Assembly (NCBI GenBank): GCA_001319865.1
Contig: BBSL01000240.1
Location: 1-64,000 of the forward strand
DNA length: 64,000 nt
Direction of reading: 5' to 3'
DNA from: Burkholderia sp. E7m39
GTDB taxonomy: Bacteria; Pseudomonadota; Gammaproteobacteria; Burkholderiales; Burkholderiaceae
Positions 15,529-25,355 of this stretch are shown piece after piece (position 1 is the first letter of the stretch; every line of letters begins with the position of its first letter). The notes under the pieces are model-generated. The model saw only the letters and a list, made by a program, of their open reading frames with translations, did not search any database and had not been told where the DNA came from. The translations under genes and the position numbers were made by a program.

Positions 15529-17892
15529 TTATTCACTGACCACATAGGTGTAGAAACGGATACGACCATCCTCGCGTTCCTGGAACACGCCCTGGACTTC
15601 GTAATTGAAGCCGGGGAAGCGATTGAACGATTCCTGGAACGCCATGAAGTAGTCCAGCATCGGCTGGGCGCGATCGTCCCAACGTTCGCCGGGCAGCACG
15701 ACGCCGATGCCGGGCGGATAGATCAGCGCCAGCGTCGCGGAAATGCGGTTCTTGACCTGATCGAGCGGCACATAATCGACACGGTTCGCGACGAGCGCTT
15801 CGTAAGCGTCTTCCGGCGACATCGCCAGTTCCGGAAAGCTCGACGCGCGGAAACACAGCCGCTGCAGATTCTTGACGTTGGCCTCGCGATAGAACGCGTG
15901 CATTTCGTTGCAGACGCGGCGCAGCGTGTATCCCTCGTATCGTTCGCCGTGCACGGCACAAAGCGTTGGCAGTACTTCAGCGAGTGCGGCGTCGCGATCC
16001 CACAGGTTCTTGAACTTGACGAATCTCGCGATCAGCGTGTTCAGCTTGCTTTCGTCTTCGGCGGGCGTCATCAGGAAGAGCAGGCTGTTCAGATCGCATT
16101 TCTCCGGCACGACGCCTTCCTCGCGCAGGAAGTTGGCCACCACCGTGGCGGGCACGCCGAAGTCCAGATATTCACCCGTCTTTCTGTCGATACCCGGCGT
16201 CAGCAGGTTGAGCTTGTTCGGGTCCGCCATCACGTAGCCTTGCGCGTAGCCCGTGTAGCCGTGCCAGGTTGCTTCGGGACCAAACTCCCAGCATTGCTGC
16301 TCATGCTTGATGACGTCAGTGGGAATGTCTTCCCACGCGACGTTCGACGCGTCGCCCATGAAATTCGAATGACGGATATCGACGACGTCGGGCACGAATG
16401 GATCGAAGAACCACTGTTCCTGCGCGCTCTTGCCCGTCGTTTCATAGTGGCGCGCGAACTGCCTGAACTTCTTGCGCGCCTCGATGCCAAGCTCGATACA
16501 GCCGTCCCACAGCATTTCACCCGCTTTCCCTTCATGAACTTTCGCGTTCACGTCGAGCGACGCGAACAGCGGATAAAAGGGCGACGTGCTGGCGTGGATC
16601 AGGAACGACTCGTTGAAGCGCTTGTGCTCGATATAACGCTTCTGGCCGCGAATATGATCGTCTCGCTTGTGGATCTGCGATGCCTGAGAAAAACCCGCTC
16701 CCTGCTTGTGGACCGACTGGGTCGAAAAGAGACCCGGCATCTCAGGCGTGAGACCGCTTAGACGCATCGGGCTGTGATCGTTGAACAGCGGATGAAACGC
16801 GTTGTAGCCGATCCACGCTTCGTCCCATAACACGTAGTCGCAGAGATGGCCGATCTTGTCGAGCACCTTGCGGACGTTGTAGATCGTTCCGTCGTAAGTA
16901 GCGAGCTGAATGCACGCGAGCCGGAACGGCCGCTCCGCATTCGCGCGCCCAGGGTCTTTCACAAGCGGGTTGTTGCGGATTTGCTGGCGTAAATAGTCTT
17001 CGCTCCAGGCTTGCCAGTCGACGGCGCCGATCATGCCGAACGCGTTGCGCGAAGTCGGAAGGAAAATGGGAATGGCTCCCGCTTGCACGAGCGCGCCCTG
17101 GTGCAGCGACTTGTGGTTGTTGCGATCGAATAGCACGAGATCGCCGCGTTTCAGCACGGCAGCCGTCACGATCTTGTTCGACGTGCTGGTGCCATTGAGA
17201 ACGAAATACGTCTGATCTGCTCCGAATACGTCGGCGGCGTGGCGCTGCGCCTCCGCGGCGGCGCCTTCATGAATGAGCAGGTCGCCGAGATCGACGTCGG
17301 CATTGCATAAATCGTTTCGAAAGATGCTTTCACCGAAATGCTTGAAGAACAATTGTCCCGCTGGCGACTTCCGATAAAACTGCCCGCCCTGATGACCGGG
17401 ACAGTCGAAGGCGATATTCGCTTCGGCGTCGTACGCAACGAGTCCGCCGAAGAAAGGCGGCAACAGGCTCAAGCCGTATTTGACGAGGCTCGCCATCACC
17501 TGCTTCGCGTAAAAGCCCGGCGTTTGCTGCCCCAGGTAGATATATCCGTCGACTTCGCCCAGGCCGCCCGTTATCGCGAGGTCCGATAGCCGGTGCGAGT
17601 TGGCGAGCGCCCACAGCGGCGTGCGAAAGCCGAGCGCGCGCACGGCAGCCGCCAGTTTGCGCGCGGGTTCGAGGCGCGCACCGTCGACGAGAACGATATA
17701 GGCGCCGACGTCGGCGTCTTCGTTGACGTCGCGAGTCAAGCTGTCGGTGACCTCGACGCGGTAATGTTCTGCCGTGATTTCGTCGAGTAATTCACGGGTC
17801 TGCGCGTCGTTGCCGTCCGCGATCGCGACGACCTTCAGGAGCTTGTGAAAAGGAATCGGAATAGTGGGTGCCTTGATGGGACGAGGAACCAT
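15529..17892 (-). CDS. PLP-dependent ornithine decarboxylase (inducible, Orn/Lys/Arg family)
   Basis: The protein has 787 residues. It has an N-terminal receiver-like wing domain (about 1-135), a large PLP domain and a C-terminal domain. The PLP lysine is about Lys396 in STQSVHKQGAGFSQASQIHK, with DEAW (Asp357) upstream. The VHKQ..GFSQ.SQIHK pattern and the PATVVANFLREEGVVPEK segment are closer to Lactobacillus 30a ornithine decarboxylase than to AdiA or CadA, so ornithine is the likely substrate, although arginine or lysine cannot be excluded. The start at 17892 follows AAGGAG at 6 bases. It is cotranscribed with the antiporter-binding fusion, giving putrescine production with export. A long leader precedes it. 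Confidence 0.9.
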   Translation of the reverse strand: MVPRPIKAPTIPIPFHKLLKVVAIADGNDAQTRELLDEITAEHYRVEVTDSLTRDVNEDADVGAYIVLVDGARLEPARKLAAAVRALGFRTPLWALANSHRLSDLAITGGLGEVDGYIYLGQQTPGFYAKQVMASLVKYGLSLLPPFFGGLVAYDAEANIAFDCPGHQGGQFYRKSPAGQLFFKHFGESIFRNDLCNADVDLGDLLIHEGAAAEAQRHAADVFGADQTYFVLNGTSTSNKIVTAAVLKRGDLVLFDRNNHKSLHQGALVQAGAIPIFLPTSRNAFGMIGAVDWQAWSEDYLRQQIRNNPLVKDPGRANAERPFRLACIQLATYDGTIYNVRKVLDKIGHLCDYVLWDEAWIGYNAFHPLFNDHSPMRLSGLTPEMPGLFSTQSVHKQGAGFSQASQIHKRDDHIRGQKRYIEHKRFNESFLIHASTSPFYPLFASLDVNAKVHEGKAGEMLWDGCIELGIEARKKFRQFARHYETTGKSAQEQWFFDPFVPDVVDIRHSNFMGDASNVAWEDIPTDVIKHEQQCWEFGPEATWHGYTGYAQGYVMADPNKLNLLTPGIDRKTGEYLDFGVPATVVANFLREEGVVPEKCDLNSLLFLMTPAEDESKLNTLIARFVKFKNLWDRDAALAEVLPTLCAVHGERYEGYTLRRVCNEMHAFYREANVKNLQRLCFRASSFPELAMSPEDAYEALVANRVDYVPLDQVKNRISATLALIYPPGIGVVLPGERWDDRAQPMLDYFMAFQESFNRFPGFNYEVQGVFQEREDGRIRFYTYVVSE

Positions 17893-17894
17893 GG

Positions 17895-17978
17895 TCACTC
17901 CTTTCGACAGGAGGCACTGACAGGCTTTGGGCAAGCCAGCGGCAGAGTCGGCTGCGCCGGGCTGCTACGCAAGATCAT
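17895..17978 (-). CDS. Possible 27-codon leader ORF before ornithine decarboxylase
   Basis: An ATG at 17978 opens 27 codons (begins MILRSSPAQPTLPLACP) and stops with TGA two bases before the decarboxylase ATG. Its last codons are the decarboxylase ribosome site AAGGAG, so translating it would couple to or block initiation. It is rich in proline. No clear ribosome site precedes it, so it may not be used. Confidence 0.25.
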   Translation of the reverse strand: MILRSSPAQPTLPLACPKPVSASCRKE

Positions 17979-18183
17979 AAGCGCGCTGCTTTCAGCGATA
18001 CGGGGCAAGTTCTTGTTACAGCTGAACAAGAGGCGGGAAGGTGGCCATCAAAACGACGTCTACCGAATCTTTTGAATCAACAAGACAATCTTGCGCGGTT
18101 CTTTGGCCGAGCCTTGCCGTTGGTCTCCGGGTTTCTATTGATGTTCGATAAAGGGCGAGCCGATGCATGGATTGCAGACGTTA

Positions 18184-18212
18184 GCTATATAGTTGGCACG
18201 CTTTTCGAACAA
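18184..18212 (-). promoter_or_regulatory. Weak candidate promoter for ornithine decarboxylase
   Basis: On the minus strand TTGTTC (18212-18207) and TATAGC (18189-18184) are 17 bases apart in an AT-rich stretch. Match to consensus is partial, so this is tentative. Confidence 0.25.
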
Positions 18213-18582
18213 TGCAAATTTTTTTGAAAGTACTCTGTCGAGCCTCAACGTAACCAGTTAAACGTACTAAGAGAGTGCCGGCGATTCTGCCGGACGGGGT
18301 AAAAGGTTAGAGGTAAAAGCTCATCGGAATGACGGCGTGACGCCGACGCGACATTCGCTTGCGGCCATGCGGCGGCTCGCCTATAACAGCCCACAGACCT
18401 TGTGTACACGGTCTGAATGCAGACTTTCCAACTCGAGCGGGAGTTCGGCATCACGTTCGACGCCGAGCGATTCGCATTCGCACCAACGTCTCCACATTCC
18501 ATTTGTCGCAATCGGTTTCAGTCGGCGCCTTTTTAGGCGGCACTACGCCTCCGGATGTGGTGACCATTACCGGGAGAACATG

Positions 18583-18861
18583 ATGAAAATCATCGGAATC
18601 ATTCTGTCTGCGAGTGCCGTCGCGCTCGCATCGACGGCCTGGGCGCAAAACGACGCTGGATCGACGCCGGCCGCCGCGCAGGCGGGGCAGGGCGGCAGTA
18701 ACGATGCGATCGTCAAGATGCGTCAGCAGGAAGCGGCCGCCAACCGGGCCTATGACAGGAAGGTGGCTGCCGCCAAGAAGGTCTATGACCAGAAGAAGGC
18801 AGAGGCCAGGAAAGAGCGTGACGCGGCGATTGCGGCGGCCCGCTACGGCAACACGCAATAG
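18583..18861 (+). CDS. Small exported hypothetical protein, charged helical
   Basis: The protein has 92 residues. A signal peptide ends in AWAQN (about residues 19-23). The mature part is Ala/Gly/Gln-rich, then becomes a highly charged helix with a repeated YDxK-xxAAxKK-type pattern (NRAYDRKVAAAKKVYDQKKA). GGGAG at 18572-18576 supports the ATG at 18583 rather than the adjacent ATG at 18580. No family was recognised. It is divergent from the decarboxylase and upstream of the arc genes, but no functional link is shown. Confidence 0.7.
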   Translation: MKIIGIILSASAVALASTAWAQNDAGSTPAAAQAGQGGSNDAIVKMRQQEAAANRAYDRKVAAAKKVYDQKKAEARKERDAAIAAARYGNTQ

Positions 18862-19520
18862 CGGCGCGTCGTTTCCGACGAAATGCCGGCGTGCGGCGAA
18901 CCTGACCGTTACGGTTCGTGAAAGTATCGACCGGATCTTTTCCTGCGTTATTACGCTGCAGAGCAGCGTAATAACCATTGTTTTCCCGTTGATTGGAAAT
19001 CTTGACAAACCCGTTTCATCAACCAGAATTGTGTGCAGGCGACTCGCCAATTCGTAGAAGATCTGAGAGGTAAAAGAGAACATTTACAAGGGGATTATGC
19101 AGCGATTGATAAATACAACGGCTTGCCGGCATGCAACGGCGCAAACAGGAAATCGATGCGAGCGTGGGCGAATCCATGCAACCCCTATGCTGCGTGGCCG
19201 CGCATGAAGACAGCATCGTGCCGAACTCGAAGCGAGTACTTCGCTTCGACGGGGAGGGGTACCTGCATTTGAAAATAGTCGCCGACGCGTCGTCGGTTCG
19301 CACGGATTCGGAATCTGCCAGACCAGTCGTCGTCGGAACTGCGCTGCGTGCCACAGCAATCTTTTTGTCGTAGAAAAACGCACATGTACTTCGTCCGGCT
19401 TTCAACGTTCGCGTCGAAAGCGGCGCGCTGCCCGGCCGCTGTTGCGGTCCTGGCAGCGTTGGCGGAATCCGTTCGTTGAAACGGACTCCTGATGCTTCAA
19501 TCGGGATAGGGGATAGCGCG
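18862..19520. other. Gene-poor region upstream of arcA
   Basis: About 660 bases hold no convincing gene. A strong hairpin is at 18947-18975. TTGACA (19002-19007) could be a -35 box. An open frame at 19131-19373 has weak third-position GC bias and no ribosome site, so it was not called. No clear FNR/ANR or ArgR site was found. Confidence 0.5.
18947..18975 (+). terminator. 13-bp perfect hairpin followed by T-rich tail
   Basis: GTTATTACGCTGC (18947-18959) pairs exactly with 18963-18975 around a 3-base loop, followed by CATTGTTTTCCC. It lies 85 bases after the small exported gene. It may be its terminator or a cis-regulatory element of the arc region. Confidence 0.55.
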
Positions 19521-20774
19521 ATGAATGCAGAGGTCGCCAGGCTCGGAGCGTATTCCGAGGTAGGTAAGCTGCGCATGGTCATGGTCTCGTCGCCAGGGCT
19601 CGCTCATCAGCGTTTGACGCCGAGCAATTGCGACGAATTGCTGTTTGACGACGTCATCTGGGTGAGCCAGGCCAAGCGCGATCACTTCGATTTCGTGTCC
19701 AAGATGCGCGAGCGCGGCGTCGAAGTGCTCGACGTGCACAACTTGCTGACGCAGACGCTAGACGTGCCGGAAGCCCGTCAATGGGTGCTCGACAGGCGAA
19801 TTAGCGACGACAGCGTGGGCATCGGCCTGAGCAGCGAAGTGCGCGCATGGATGAACGAGCTGGAGTCGCGCAAGCTGGCGGAGTTCCTGATTGGCGGCGT
19901 GTCGCTCGACGACATTCCTGCGAGCGACGCGCCAGTCGTCAAGCTGTTCCGCGAGTATTTGAATTACTCCAGCTTTTTGCTCTCGCCGCTGCCGAACATG
20001 GTCTTCACGCGCGACACCACGTGCTGGATTTATGGCGGCGTTACGCTGAACCCGATGTACTGGCCCGCGCGTCGCCAGGAAACGCTGCTCGAAACGGCCA
20101 TCTACAAGTTTCACCCGATGTTCGCGAAAGCGGACTTCGAATTCTGGTGGGGAGACCCCGACCGCGATCATGGCGCATCGACGCTCGAAGGCGGCGACGT
20201 CATGCCGGTCGGTAAAGGCACCGTGCTGATCGGCATGGGCGAACGGACGTCGAGACAGGCCATCGGCCAGGTCGCACGAGCGCTATTCGAAAAGGGCGCA
20301 GCTGAAAGGGTGCTCGTGGCGGGCATGCCGAAGTCGCGGGCGGCGATGCATCTGGACACGGTATTCAGCTTTTGTGACCGCGATCTCGTGACGATTTTCC
20401 CCGAGGTCGTCCGGCAGATCATCACGTTCACGATTCGACCCGACGACAAGACTCCATATGGAATGAACATCCAGCGCGAGGACAAGCCCTTTGTCGAGGC
20501 TGTCCGCGATGCGCTCGGCCTGAAGGAGCTGCGCGTCGTCGAAACGGGTGGCAACCGCTTCGCGGCGGAGCGCGAGCAATGGGACGACGGCAACAACATG
20601 GTGTGCGTCGAGCCAGGCGTCGTTATCGGTTACGACCGCAATACGTTCACCAACACGCTGCTGCGCAAGGCCGGCGTCGAGGTGATCACGATTGCCGCAA
20701 GCGAGCTTGGACGCGGTCGCGGCGGCGGCCATTGCATGACCTGCCCGATTGCGCGCGACGCCGTCGATTACTGA
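19521..20774 (+). CDS. arcA: Arginine deiminase
   Basis: The 417-residue enzyme hydrolyses arginine to citrulline and ammonia, the first step of the arginine deiminase pathway. The catalytic cysteine is Cys405 in GGGHCMTCP, and the conserved [13 protein letters not shown] and EGGDVMPVG segments are present. The start at 19521 ([18 protein letters not shown]) matches family N-termini and has an AGGGGA-type ribosome site; the frame is open 15 codons further. arcB follows after 55 bases and arcC after that. No arcD arginine/ornithine exchanger is in the operon; the fused antiporter nearby may partly fill this role. Confidence 0.97.
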   Translation: MNAEVARLGAYSEVGKLRMVMVSSPGLAHQRLTPSNCDELLFDDVIWVSQAKRDHFDFVSKMRERGVEVLDVHNLLTQTLDVPEARQWVLDRRISDDSVGIGLSSEVRAWMNELESRKLAEFLIGGVSLDDIPASDAPVVKLFREYLNYSSFLLSPLPNMVFTRDTTCWIYGGVTLNPMYWPARRQETLLETAIYKFHPMFAKADFEFWWGDPDRDHGASTLEGGDVMPVGKGTVLIGMGERTSRQAIGQVARALFEKGAAERVLVAGMPKSRAAMHLDTVFSFCDRDLVTIFPEVVRQIITFTIRPDDKTPYGMNIQREDKPFVEAVRDALGLKELRVVETGGNRFAAEREQWDDGNNMVCVEPGVVIGYDRNTFTNTLLRKAGVEVITIAASELGRGRGGGHCMTCPIARDAVDY

Positions 20775-20829
20775 CAGGTTCGGCTGCGCGCCAATACGCG
20801 CGCAGCCGGCCGATAGATGGAGACAACTC

Positions 20830-21840
20830 ATGGCCTTCAATCTGCGAAATCGCAATCTTCTAAGCCTGATGCATCACAGCGGACGCGAATTGCGCTATCT
20901 GCTCGATCTGTCGCGCGACCTCAAGCGTGCAAAATATGCGGGCACGGAGCAGCAGCATCTGTCGCGCAAGAACATCGCGCTGATCTTCGAAAAGACCTCG
21001 ACGCGCACACGCTGCGCGTTCGAAGTCGCCGCCCACGATCAGGGCGCGCACGTCACGTATATCGATCCGAACTCGTCACAAATCGGCCATAAAGAAAGCA
21101 TGAAGGATACGGCGCGCGTGCTGGGCCGCATGTTCGATGCGATCGAGTACCGCGGATTCAGTCAGGATATTGTCGAAGAACTCGCGCAATACGCGGACGT
21201 TCCCGTCTTCAATGGCTTGACGGACGAATACCATCCGACGCAAATGCTTGCGGATGTGCTGACGATGCGCGAATACGCCGACAAGCCGCTGCACGATATC
21301 AGCTACGCGTACCTCGGCGACGCGCGCAACAACATGGGCAACTCGCTGCTGCTGATTGGCGCGAAGCTCGGCATGGACGTCCGTATCGCCGCGCCCAAAT
21401 CGCTGTGGCCGGCCGATGCGCACGTTGCCGCATGCCGCGAATTCGCGCAGGCGAGCGGTGCGCGCATCATGCTCACTGAAGATCCGAAGGAAGCGGTCAA
21501 GCTGGTCGACTTCATTCATACGGATGTCTGGGTGTCGATGGGCGAGCCCGTCGAAGCGTGGGACGAAAGAATCAACGCACTCTTGCCGTATCAGGTGAAC
21601 AAGGCGCTGATCGAGTCGACGGGGAATCCGCGAACCCGCTTCATGCACTGCCTGCCCGCGTTTCACAATTGCGAGACCAAGGTCGGGCAGCAGATCGCGG
21701 AGCGCTATCCGAATCTCGCGAACGGCATCGAAGTGACGGAAGAGGTGTTCGAGTCCGATTACAACATCGCATTCGAGCAGGCGGAAAACCGGATGCATAC
21801 GATCAAGGCCATTCTCGTTTCGACATTGGCCGATATCTGA
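20830..21840 (+). CDS. arcB: Catabolic ornithine carbamoyltransferase
   Basis: The protein has 336 residues. It converts citrulline and phosphate to ornithine and carbamoyl phosphate in the arginine deiminase pathway. The carbamoyl-phosphate loop STRTR is at 57-61, and HCLPAFH at 273-279 provides ornithine-binding and catalytic residues. Length is typical of catabolic ArcB. GGAG lies about 8 bases before the ATG at 20830. It sits between arcA and arcC in the same orientation. The ornithine made here can feed the decarboxylase on the other side of the intergenic region. Confidence 0.97.
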   Translation: MAFNLRNRNLLSLMHHSGRELRYLLDLSRDLKRAKYAGTEQQHLSRKNIALIFEKTSTRTRCAFEVAAHDQGAHVTYIDPNSSQIGHKESMKDTARVLGRMFDAIEYRGFSQDIVEELAQYADVPVFNGLTDEYHPTQMLADVLTMREYADKPLHDISYAYLGDARNNMGNSLLLIGAKLGMDVRIAAPKSLWPADAHVAACREFAQASGARIMLTEDPKEAVKLVDFIHTDVWVSMGEPVEAWDERINALLPYQVNKALIESTGNPRTRFMHCLPAFHNCETKVGQQIAERYPNLANGIEVTEEVFESDYNIAFEQAENRMHTIKAILVSTLADI

Positions 21841-21921
21841 GCGTACGGAGTGGCGGTCCCAGGCATCGACGGGCGGCATGCAACGGCTGCGCGTCGGTGC
21901 GCACTGCAGGAGGAATGCATC

Positions 21922-22860
21922 ATGCGCCTCGTAATTGCGTTGGGCGGCAATGCGCTGTTGCAGCGCGGCCAGCCGATGACGGAGAGCCAGCAGCGCGAGA
22001 ACGTCAAGGTGGCCGCCGCGCAGATTGCCAGAGTGGCGGCCGGCAACGAACTCGTGATCGCGCATGGCAACGGTCCGCAGGTTGGGCTGCTGGCTTTGCA
22101 GAGCGCCGCCTATGCGGACGTCGCGCCGTATCCCCTCGACGTGCTCGGCGCGCAGACGGAAGGGATGATCGGTTATCTGATCGAACAGGAACTTGGCAAT
22201 CTGCTGCCGTTCGAGGTGCCGTTCGCGACCATCCTGACGCAGGTCGAAGTGGACCTCGACGATCCCGCGTTCAGCCATCCGACCAAGCCGATCGGTCCCG
22301 TCTATTCGGAAGAAGAAGCGCAGAAGCTGGCGCAGGAAAAAGGCTGGAGCATTGCGCGGGACGGAGACCGCTACCGCCGCGTCGTAGCGAGTCCGCGGCC
22401 GCAGCGGATCTTCGAGATTCGCCCGGTGAAGTGGCTGCTCGAAAAAGGGACAGTGGTCATCTGCGCGGGCGGCGGCGGCATTCCCACATGCTACGACGCG
22501 GATCACAAGCTGCGCGGCGTGGAAGCCGTGATCGACAAGGATCTGTGTTCCGCGTTGCTCGCGCAGGAGCTCGACGCTGACCTGCTGATCATCGCCACCG
22601 ACGTGAACGCCGCCTATGTGGACTGGGGCAAGCCCACGCAGCGGGCGATCGCGTCCGGTCATCCCGATGCGTTCGACAAGCTCGGCTTTGCGGCGGGATC
22701 GATGGGACCGAAGGTACAAGCGGCCATTGAGTTCGCGCGGAACACGGGCAAGGACGCCGTGATCGGCGCGCTGCCCGACATCGAGGCGATCACGCAAGGC
22801 ACGGCGGGTACGCGAATCAGCGTGCGCGAGCCGGGCATCGGTTTTTATCCGCTCGCGTAG
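21922..22860 (+). CDS. arcC: Carbamate kinase
   Basis: The protein has 312 residues. It transfers phosphate from carbamoyl phosphate to ADP, giving ATP, CO2 and ammonia. The N-terminal nucleotide loop [12 protein letters not shown], the [13 protein letters not shown] segment and the [10 protein letters not shown] motif are family hallmarks. CAGGAGG at 21907-21913 supports the ATG at 21922. It is the last arc gene, 81 bases after arcB. The DUF3300 gene follows 51 bases later and may be co-transcribed. Confidence 0.97.
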   Translation: MRLVIALGGNALLQRGQPMTESQQRENVKVAAAQIARVAAGNELVIAHGNGPQVGLLALQSAAYADVAPYPLDVLGAQTEGMIGYLIEQELGNLLPFEVPFATILTQVEVDLDDPAFSHPTKPIGPVYSEEEAQKLAQEKGWSIARDGDRYRRVVASPRPQRIFEIRPVKWLLEKGTVVICAGGGGIPTCYDADHKLRGVEAVIDKDLCSALLAQELDADLLIIATDVNAAYVDWGKPTQRAIASGHPDAFDKLGFAAGSMGPKVQAAIEFARNTGKDAVIGALPDIEAITQGTAGTRISVREPGIGFYPLA

Positions 22861-22911
22861 GCGGTCCCGGCGTGTGCGCAAAGACGCGGTATCGATCGGA
22901 CAGGAGGGCAC

Positions 22912-24249
22912 ATGAAACCGTGGAACAGACGACACGTAGCGGTCGTGTTCGTGTGGCTGTCTCTGCTGCTGTCCACGGCCACGTCCGCGTTCGCGCAGGG
23001 CGGTCCGCAAAGCCCGCCCGCGTTCAAGCCTGAAGAGATCGAGGCGCTGGTCGCGCCCATCGCGCTCTATCCCGACCCGGTACTGTCGCAGGTACTGATG
23101 GCGTCGACGTATCCGCTGGAAATCGTGCACGCGGCGCGCTGGGTCAAGGCGAATCCCAGCGTGAAGGGCGACGCCGCCGTCCAGGCCGTGCAGGACCAGA
23201 CGTGGGACGCGAGCGTCAAGTCGCTGGTCGCGTTCCCGCAGATACTCGAGCCGATGAGCGACAAGCTCGACTGGACGCAGAAACTCGGAGACGCCTTTCT
23301 CGCGCAGCAGAAGGACGTCTTCGCCGCCGTGCAGCGGCTGCGTGCGCGCGCGAAGGAGTCGGGCAACCTGGAGTCTAACGAGCAGCAGAAGGTGATCGTC
23401 GAGCAGGCGGCGGCGGGCGCGCAGACCACGGTGGTGCGCATCGAGCCGGCCAACCCGGAGGTCATCTATGTGCCCGCGTACAACCCGACGGTCGTCTACG
23501 GCGCCTGGAGCTATCCCGCCTATCCGCCGACGTATTGGCCGCCGTACCCCGCGTACTATCCCGGCGCAGCGCTCGCGACAGGCTTCGCGTGGGGCATCGG
23601 CCTCGCCGCGGCGGGCGCCATCTTCAGCGACTGCAACTGGAATGGCGGCGACGTGAACATCAACTACGACAAGGTCAAGAACGTCGACCGTAATTTCGAT
23701 CGCACCAAGGTGCAAGGGCAAGGCGGCCGTTGGCAGCATGACGCGGGCCATCGCCAGGGCGTCGCGTATCGCGACAACGCGACGCGCGACAAGTTTGCGG
23801 GCCAGGTAGCGGGTGCCGATGGGCGCAGTCAGTATCGCGGCCGTAACACGGACGCCGGCACACGCGCCGGGGTGACGGACCGCGCCAACGCGGGTAATCG
23901 CGCAAGCACGGCCGACAGAGGCGGCGCAGGGAATGTTGGCGCTGGCGCGGACAGATCGACGGGCGGCGATCGCGCGACGGCAGTGGACCGTTCCGGCGCT
24001 GCGGCGGATCGCGGCGGCGTCGCGAATCGCAATGCCTCGGGTGGCATGGATCGCGTCAGCAGCGGCAACCGCGCCGGTTCCAGTGGCGCCGGGCGGGACA
24101 GCGCGTTCTCCGGCGTAGGAGGCGGCGGCGCCGCCACGCAGCGCAATTACGACCGGGGCAGGTCGAGCATGCAGGGTTCGGGCTTCAGCCGACCCTCGGC
24201 CGGAGGCGGCGGCATGCGCGGCGGCGGCGGGTTCGGCGGCAGGCGATAA
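22912..24249 (+). CDS. DUF3300 exported protein with Gly/Arg-rich tail
   Basis: The protein has 445 residues and a signal peptide ending AFAQ (about residue 29). Residues about 40-250 match DUF3300, with EEIEALVAPIALYPDPVLSQ and a Tyr/Pro-rich segment VPAYNPTVVYGAWSYPAYPP. The C-terminal third is low-complexity, with repeated DR-, NR- and GG-rich units and many glycines at the end. CAGGAGGG precedes the start. It is followed after 12 bases by a DUF2950 gene, a frequent partner. Function is unknown; an envelope role is inferred from export. Confidence 0.92.
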   Translation: MKPWNRRHVAVVFVWLSLLLSTATSAFAQGGPQSPPAFKPEEIEALVAPIALYPDPVLSQVLMASTYPLEIVHAARWVKANPSVKGDAAVQAVQDQTWDASVKSLVAFPQILEPMSDKLDWTQKLGDAFLAQQKDVFAAVQRLRARAKESGNLESNEQQKVIVEQAAAGAQTTVVRIEPANPEVIYVPAYNPTVVYGAWSYPAYPPTYWPPYPAYYPGAALATGFAWGIGLAAAGAIFSDCNWNGGDVNINYDKVKNVDRNFDRTKVQGQGGRWQHDAGHRQGVAYRDNATRDKFAGQVAGADGRSQYRGRNTDAGTRAGVTDRANAGNRASTADRGGAGNVGAGADRSTGGDRATAVDRSGAAADRGGVANRNASGGMDRVSSGNRAGSSGAGRDSAFSGVGGGGAATQRNYDRGRSSMQGSGFSRPSAGGGGMRGGGGFGGRR

Positions 24250-24261
24250 GGAGCGAGAGCG

Positions 24262-25191
24262 ATGAATGCCCTTTCACGCAGTGTGCCGGCTCGCGTCGCG
24301 TCGTGGTTGATGCGTCTCGCGGCCGCCGCCGTGCTTGCCGCCGCGATGACGACGGCCGCTCACGCGCAGCAGAATTTCAGTTCGCCGCAGGCAGCCATGG
24401 ACGCCTTCGGCGATGCCGTGGTGAAGGATCGGGAAGACGCATTGCGCACGATCTTCGGCAGCGACTTTCGCGAGCTCATTCCTCCCGTCGGCGCGCGGGT
24501 GCGCGAGACGTTTGTCGCGCAATGGGCGAAGTCGCATACGATCGCGCCCGACGGCCCGACGCGCGCGCAGATTGCCGTCGGCGACGACGGCTGGACGTTC
24601 CCGATTCCCCTCGTCAAGACCGACAAGGGATGGCACTTCGATACGCGCGCAGGCGTGGACGTGATGCGCACGCGGCGCATCGGCCGCAACGAACTCGCCG
24701 TGATCCAGACGATGCTCGCCATCTACGATGCGCAACGCGAATATGCGCAGACCAATCACGACGGCGAAGGCGTGCTGGCGTATGCATCGAAGATGGTGAG
24801 TTCGTCCGGCAAGCGCGACGGCTTGTACTGGCCGACGGGGCCCGACGATGCGCCGAGTCCGCTTGGCGCCGCGTTCGTCGACGCGAGCGCGCGCAATACG
24901 CAGAACGCCGGCTACTACGGATATCACTACAAGCTGCTGGAATCGCAGGGGCCGCATGCGCCCGGCGGCGCGTATGACTATGTCGTGCGGGGCAAGCTGT
25001 TCGGCGGATTTGCCGTCATTGCGTGGCCGGTGAAGTACGGCGAGACGGGCATCAAGAGTTTCATGGTGAGTCACGCAGGGCAGGTCTACGAGCGGGACCT
25101 CGGGCCGCAAGGCGCGGCGAAGGCGGAAGCCATGAAGTCGTTCGATCCGGGGCCGGGCTGGAGCAAGGTGAAGCACGACGATAGCGACTAG
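24262..25191 (+). CDS. DUF2950 exported protein
   Basis: The protein has 309 residues with a signal peptide ending AHAQ (about 36). It matches DUF2950: QNFSSPQAAMDAFGDAVV at the start of the mature part, and YYGYHYKLLESQGPHAPGGAYDY in the C-terminal half. It is translated from GGAGCGAGAGCG-ATG, 12 bases after the DUF3300 gene, so the two form an operon. The biochemical role is unknown. Residue patterns suggest a soluble periplasmic protein. Confidence 0.92.
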   Translation: MNALSRSVPARVASWLMRLAAAAVLAAAMTTAAHAQQNFSSPQAAMDAFGDAVVKDREDALRTIFGSDFRELIPPVGARVRETFVAQWAKSHTIAPDGPTRAQIAVGDDGWTFPIPLVKTDKGWHFDTRAGVDVMRTRRIGRNELAVIQTMLAIYDAQREYAQTNHDGEGVLAYASKMVSSSGKRDGLYWPTGPDDAPSPLGAAFVDASARNTQNAGYYGYHYKLLESQGPHAPGGAYDYVVRGKLFGGFAVIAWPVKYGETGIKSFMVSHAGQVYERDLGPQGAAKAEAMKSFDPGPGWSKVKHDDSD

Positions 25192-25355
25192 CCCTCGCTC
25201 GCAGGTGCGGGCCGCGCAGGTTGTTGACGCGTACGGATGCCGGGCTCGCGCGGCGGACGACGGTCGATACGCAGCTCGACTACTTCGGTCTGTCCATCGG
25301 ACGGACGTCGCTCATAGCCGGGACAAAACGCGTGCTACATCCAGGTGGACAGCGC

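Larger units (their letters stand above)
17893..18582. other. Long leader and divergent intergenic region
   Basis: About 690 bases separate the decarboxylase from the divergent small exported protein. The decarboxylase side holds a short dyad CTTGTT-ACAGCTG-AACAAG (18012-18030), a possible leader ORF and AT-rich DNA near 18180-18240. No gene was recognised. A leader of almost 300 bases leaves room for attenuation. Confidence 0.5.

Noticed and set aside
19105-19125. FNR/ANR-like box TTGATAAATACAA before arcA
   Set aside because: Only the first half-site matches TTGAT-N4-ATCAA, and it lies far from a promoter.
19131-19373. 80-codon open frame upstream of arcA
   Set aside because: Third-position GC is low compared with neighbours and there is no ribosome site or recognised domain.
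21076-23751. 891-codon open frame antisense to arcB, arcC and the DUF3300 gene
   Set aside because: The opposite strand holds three recognised proteins; this frame has no domains and a His/Arg/Ala-rich composition.
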